Shown piece by piece: positions 60,321 to 64,000 of a stretch of DNA of 64,000 nt. The notes under the pieces are model-generated. The model saw nothing but the letters and a program-made list of their open reading frames with translations. It did no database searches and was not told the origin of the DNA. Both the position numbers and the translations under genes were made by a program. This DNA is from Argentina anserina (taxonomy: Eukaryota > Streptophyta > Magnoliopsida > Rosales > Rosaceae): contig NC_065873.1 in the NCBI RefSeq assembly GCF_933775445.1, forward strand, positions 28,024,001 to 28,088,000. Reading direction: 5' to 3'. How positions within the stretch are numbered: the first letter of the stretch is position 1; every line of letters begins with the position of its first letter.

Positions 60321-62069
60321 TCACCCGCTGGCACTTGTGTTGAACCCCAAGTTTTTTACGGTCCATGATCCCATGATAAGCGTCCTGAATAGATCCAATC
60401 TACTCGTTTCCATGTTCATAATGTATATTCGACAGCAGCTGTTCAACCCCTCATATCTATGATGAAACAAAGAGAGGGAATTGTTCCACACTTGCATACA
60501 ATTTGGATACATAAGTGGGAGCAAGTCAGCAGGAAATTTCCTGATATGAAATGAATCGTGCTGCAGATCGAAAGAAACAAGAGACAGGCAGAGATCGTCG
60601 TGTAGGAGCCAATAAAAAACTCCATCAAGTATGTACATTTTTGGCGAAAATAAGCACGCCTTGGAATTTGGGGAACTTCACTTATTATTTTCCAAGAATT
60701 CGAATTAAGACTGTATACCTCAACTTTAAAAGTATTTTCAGAGTCAGTTGCAAGGTGCACAAATTTTATAACCTTATAGTCATTGCCACCTGCAGAATGG
60801 AATCCCAATCCAAGAGTAACTCAATAATCCTGTTCATTAATTGGAGTATCATATGTGGCTGGGATGAGGCTGAAGGGAAGTCTTCTGATTTTTTCTACTT
60901 GACGGATTCCACAAGTATATATGGGCATCTATATCCACTTCCCTTATGGATATGCAAAGCAACTCATCAAATGAACCATAAACATTTAAATCATTACCCA
61001 ACTCAGACACAACATCTGCATGAAGGTGTATATCCAAATCTCTGGCGAATGTTCTAGCATAAACGCATGACATGAAATCTCTCTTTGTACTGCGGACAAG
61101 TAGATAATCTGAAGCATTTCTCATGATATTCCTTTCACGATGAAGGTGTATGAAATCAGAACTGGCAATCAAAGTCTTGAACGATTTGCAAACAAATGCT
61201 AGCACCAAAACAGGTTTCACACAGGAGCGGATCTAGCCTATTTTTAGGGTGACTCAAGCAGTCAAGCATCTCCAAGCTCAAAACAAGAGAAAAAAAAACT
61301 AGGTTTTAAATTTTTTATTTTTAGAATTCTCCTAATCTCCTTAGCCAAGCATCCCCAAATAACCAATGCTACTCATTTGCTTCCTTTCCAAACCTTACTC
61401 TTCTTCATCAATAGCGTGTCCTTAGCCAAATATCTCTTCTTCTAGAATGCTAGCTAGGTTAATTACTAGCTAGTACGTTGCTTATTTATTCAAATGTGTA
61501 TTTGTGGTTGATTTTGACTATGTACACCGTTTTGTCTGATATATATGAGTATTTGTTTTCAATGATTATAGGTGTCTATTAGACTAAAATGACAAATTTG
61601 AGTCCAAATCCAAGCGTTCGAAAAAAAAAATTACTTCATGGTTTCATGAAATGTCTCGTCTACGAGTCCAGATCTAAACTATATTCACTTCTTATCTTTC
61701 TTAAGATTAATTGATCAATTGCAATCTTTCATTGATCATTTCTTAACCTTTCGAACCGCTAATAAAATGCTAGCTCTTGTAAATGATTATGGATTACAAT
61801 GTGTTACATGAATATTTATTTAGTTAGTTTACGTTATTTGTATATATGCATTAGAAGAGTAAGCCTCATTACATTCATTGACTAGGTAGATTGATTTTGA
61901 TTTCAATTAGTAAAATTCTTTTGCACCGTCGAGATTCTCCACTATCTTTTTATTGTTAAGTTCAAGCATTCCCAATGATCTGATCCTGAATCCACCACTG
62001 GTTTCACAGGTAATATCTTGCAAAGATATCAGATAATATATGATCTGGTAGGTCATTGATGGTAGACAT
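60321..62069 (-). pseudogene. F-box protein pseudogene, interrupted by a hAT insertion
   Basis: Reading right to left, 62069 starts MSTINDLPDHILSDIFAR, the start of a typical F-box. The frame then breaks (a 2-base excess at 'TATTACC') and is split by the transposon at 61222-62000. The rest of the F-box resumes at 61214 with VLVLAFVCKSFKTLIASSDFIHLH. The body continues to SLQPHPSHI, hits stops near 60850, and resumes in another frame with GFHSAGGNDYKVIKFVH ... VYSLNSNSWKIISEVP, then shifts again at YLM to MYILDGVFYWLLHDD and ends at 60321. The pieces are in the order of an F-box-associated protein. At least three lesions plus the insertion make it non-functional. A possible spliced 5' UTR exon (donor AAG|GTAAACTT) lies near 62521-62640. 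Confidence 0.85.
61214..62008. mobile_element. hAT non-autonomous transposon (779 bp) with exact 8-bp target duplication
   Basis: The element 61222-62000 has inverted ends CAGGAGCGGATCTAG and (reverse complement of the right end) CAGTGGTGGATTCAG. It is flanked by GTTTCACA at 61214-61221 and 62001-62008, the 8-bp duplication of hAT elements. No transposase frame. The target lies inside the F-box coding sequence of the pseudogene. Confidence 0.9.
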
Positions 62070-64000
62070 GTTCACAGATAAATTAAGTTCAAAGGAACCC
62101 AACTGATATCAGCAAGAAAAGAACTGCACCCAAAATTACAATGCCACAATTCCAAATCGACAATATCCACAAAAGCTCAAAGAAACACTGCACCCAAAAT
62201 TCAGCATCAACCAATCATATATATGATAACTAAATATGAGAAATGATGACTTTAGCGGGTATCTCATTATCAAAAGCAAAAGCATCAACAACTATGACAC
62301 TGCGGGTATCTCATTATCTATCAAACCCAGGATGAAAAAATGAAGCACAACTCCATAACAGTGAGAATCTTGATCTCAGTGCATGTAATAATCCCAAACT
62401 CATAAACGCTACAAACTCATATTGTGGATGATCAACTCAAACGCACATGCAATTTGGAACACTTATACAACTTAAAGCAATAAAATTTCACACACATTAT
62501 GAGAACCAGTTGCGAAGTTTACCTTCGTCTTGTTCAGAAGTAATTCGTATTCTCGGAGCTCTTCTCCGACGTCGGTGACTTGTTTAGCTTCGTCAATTTT
62601 GGTGCGGCTCTTTAGGTTTCTGTTTTTCACAATGAAGTGTGGTTTTACAGTGGAGGAGGATCACTGAGGAGTGACGAGTGTGATCAGTGTTGGGCCTCTG
62701 CTTCGTCTATTGTAACCGAAAACATTGACCCATTAGAAAGCCAGTAATAGGTGTGGCCCTGTTATGGATTTGGGCACCCTAGGCCCATATAAATCCTTCT
62801 GTCTCGATTTTGAAATTTTGAATGATTCCGACTGAACAAAGAGGGGACGAACCTAATCTTATTTCCTAATGATTCTCTTAGATTGTTGGAACAGCAGTTA
62901 ATCATGTATCAACAACCGAAGTCCTGTTCCGAAAGGCTACGTTGCTTTAATCATCGAACCATTGTTTGATTGTTTCATGGGAAATAAATGGAGCAATGCT
63001 AATGGATTCATCGATCTCTTCTAAATTTCGTTTCTTTTCATTGAGTTAGTGCTCGAGTATATTGCAGTCCTAACTCGAAAACTACTTGTTTGATATAGGC
63101 TTCGGGTACTTATCATTCCGCAAAATGCAATAAGTTCATCGAATCTATAAAAGAGGAAAAAGGTCAGGGGCCGGACCTCTCTTTACATTCTTTCGAGTTT
63201 TGATCTTTTTCTTAGTGTACATAGAGAACTATATAAACTAATATATTGGTACGAGTGGGCATTGCCACATTAAGAAATGCATGTTGGTCCTAATTAGTGC
63301 ACGCACACCATTATTGTCTTTAAAATTTTACAAATGCATACTAGCTTAGTACATAGATATCATATATAGGAATTAAGAAGTAAGAAGTAGATAATACGAA
63401 CGATGACAGGGATATGCATTCGATCTTCTTCTTTACCAATAGATTTACATTTCTCGAGGATCAAAGTCTAGCACTAAAAAGCTAGGATTTTGATACAAAT
63501 TGTATGCTAGCTAGGTGGGGATAGTTTACCATGTTAAGCAAGAAAACCCGGAATGGCGTTGTCCGCCACTTAACTGATTGTCCAATCCCCATATCCATCA
63601 TTTCCTTAATTAGTCTAATCCGTAATTAGCCAATGGTCGGCCTGGATCTTCTTAATTAGCCTTTTTCCTTATGACTAAACGTACAATTTGTATATATCAT
63701 CTTAAATATTTCAGGTCCGATTGTAAGGTGAATATATGAACTTGTTAGGTCATTTTGTCAGGGAGTTGTCTTTAGGACTATTCCTCTTATAAATCCGGCC
63801 AATACTAAGGTTGTTGATTAGATTGTTTAATCCGGAGTTTCTGGATTGTGTTTGGTCTGGTATGGTGTCTTCTAGACTTGCTCTTCCTTGGCTCCCAAAT
63901 CCGGGATTGCTTGGGACATATCATACACTCATTATTGATGATTCACTCCATCGATCTACAACCTTAGTGAAGAGTGTGATCAAATCACTCCACAGTTGAT
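62070..64000. other. Right-edge intergenic region
   Basis: Contains the probable promoter and 5' leader of the F-box pseudogene (about 62500-62640), then AT-rich spacer. The frame running from 63811 to the edge begins with TTG and has no motif. No gene supported. Confidence 0.45.

Overview
The window is nuclear DNA of a flowering plant, almost certainly a dicot. It has AT-rich spacers, GT-AG introns throughout, CT/GA microsatellites and typical angiosperm gene families. The translated exons align closely with what I remember of Arabidopsis proteins. A Rosaceae source is plausible, but the sequence alone does not prove it. No tRNA, rRNA, CRISPR or prokaryotic feature was seen.

Layout. 1-1525 (-): sterol 3beta-hydroxysteroid dehydrogenase/C4-decarboxylase, cut by the left edge. 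3434-7326 (+): SNM1-type DNA cross-link repair nuclease in ten exons. 9406-11820 (+): FIDDLEHEAD/KCS10-like 3-ketoacyl-CoA synthase. 13250-13750 (+): small secreted protein resembling half of a pectin methylesterase inhibitor. About 14-24 kb is a transposon-rich gap holding a solo LTR and a 4.2-kb CACTA element, each with an exact target duplication. 24589-27246 (+): FMO1-like monooxygenase. 28756-29961 (-): unrecognised Gln/Ser-rich protein. About 30-36.3 kb holds no gene I can support. 36345-39116 (-): DUF1350 plastid protein. 40002-41137 (-): AIP2-like RING-H2 ubiquitin ligase. 41.9-43.25 kb: hAT-like element with a nested Mutator-like MITE. 43523-45315 (+): F-box/LRR/FBD protein followed by a tandem duplicate of its last two exons. 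48968-50384 (+): MATH/coiled-coil protein. 51360-52625 (-): F-box protein. 54584-58551 (-): MYND-type ubiquitin-specific protease. 60321-62069 (-): F-box pseudogene broken by a hAT insertion and by frameshifts.

The genes are not an operon or an obvious cluster. They cover lipid and sterol metabolism (3BETAHSD/D, KCS10), immunity (FMO1), DNA repair (SNM1) and protein turnover (AIP2, two F-box genes, an F-box pseudogene, UBP). The concentration of ubiquitin-pathway genes between 40 and 62 kb is probably coincidence, because plants carry hundreds of F-box genes.

The most informative signals are genome-dynamic: transposon insertions dated by intact target duplications, a nested insertion, an F-box gene broken inside its F-box, and a tandem duplication that gave the FBD gene a second, still open set of terminal exons. 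Exon boundaries were read by eye from splice motifs and frame continuity. The exon lengths of each complete multi-exon gene sum to a whole number of codons.
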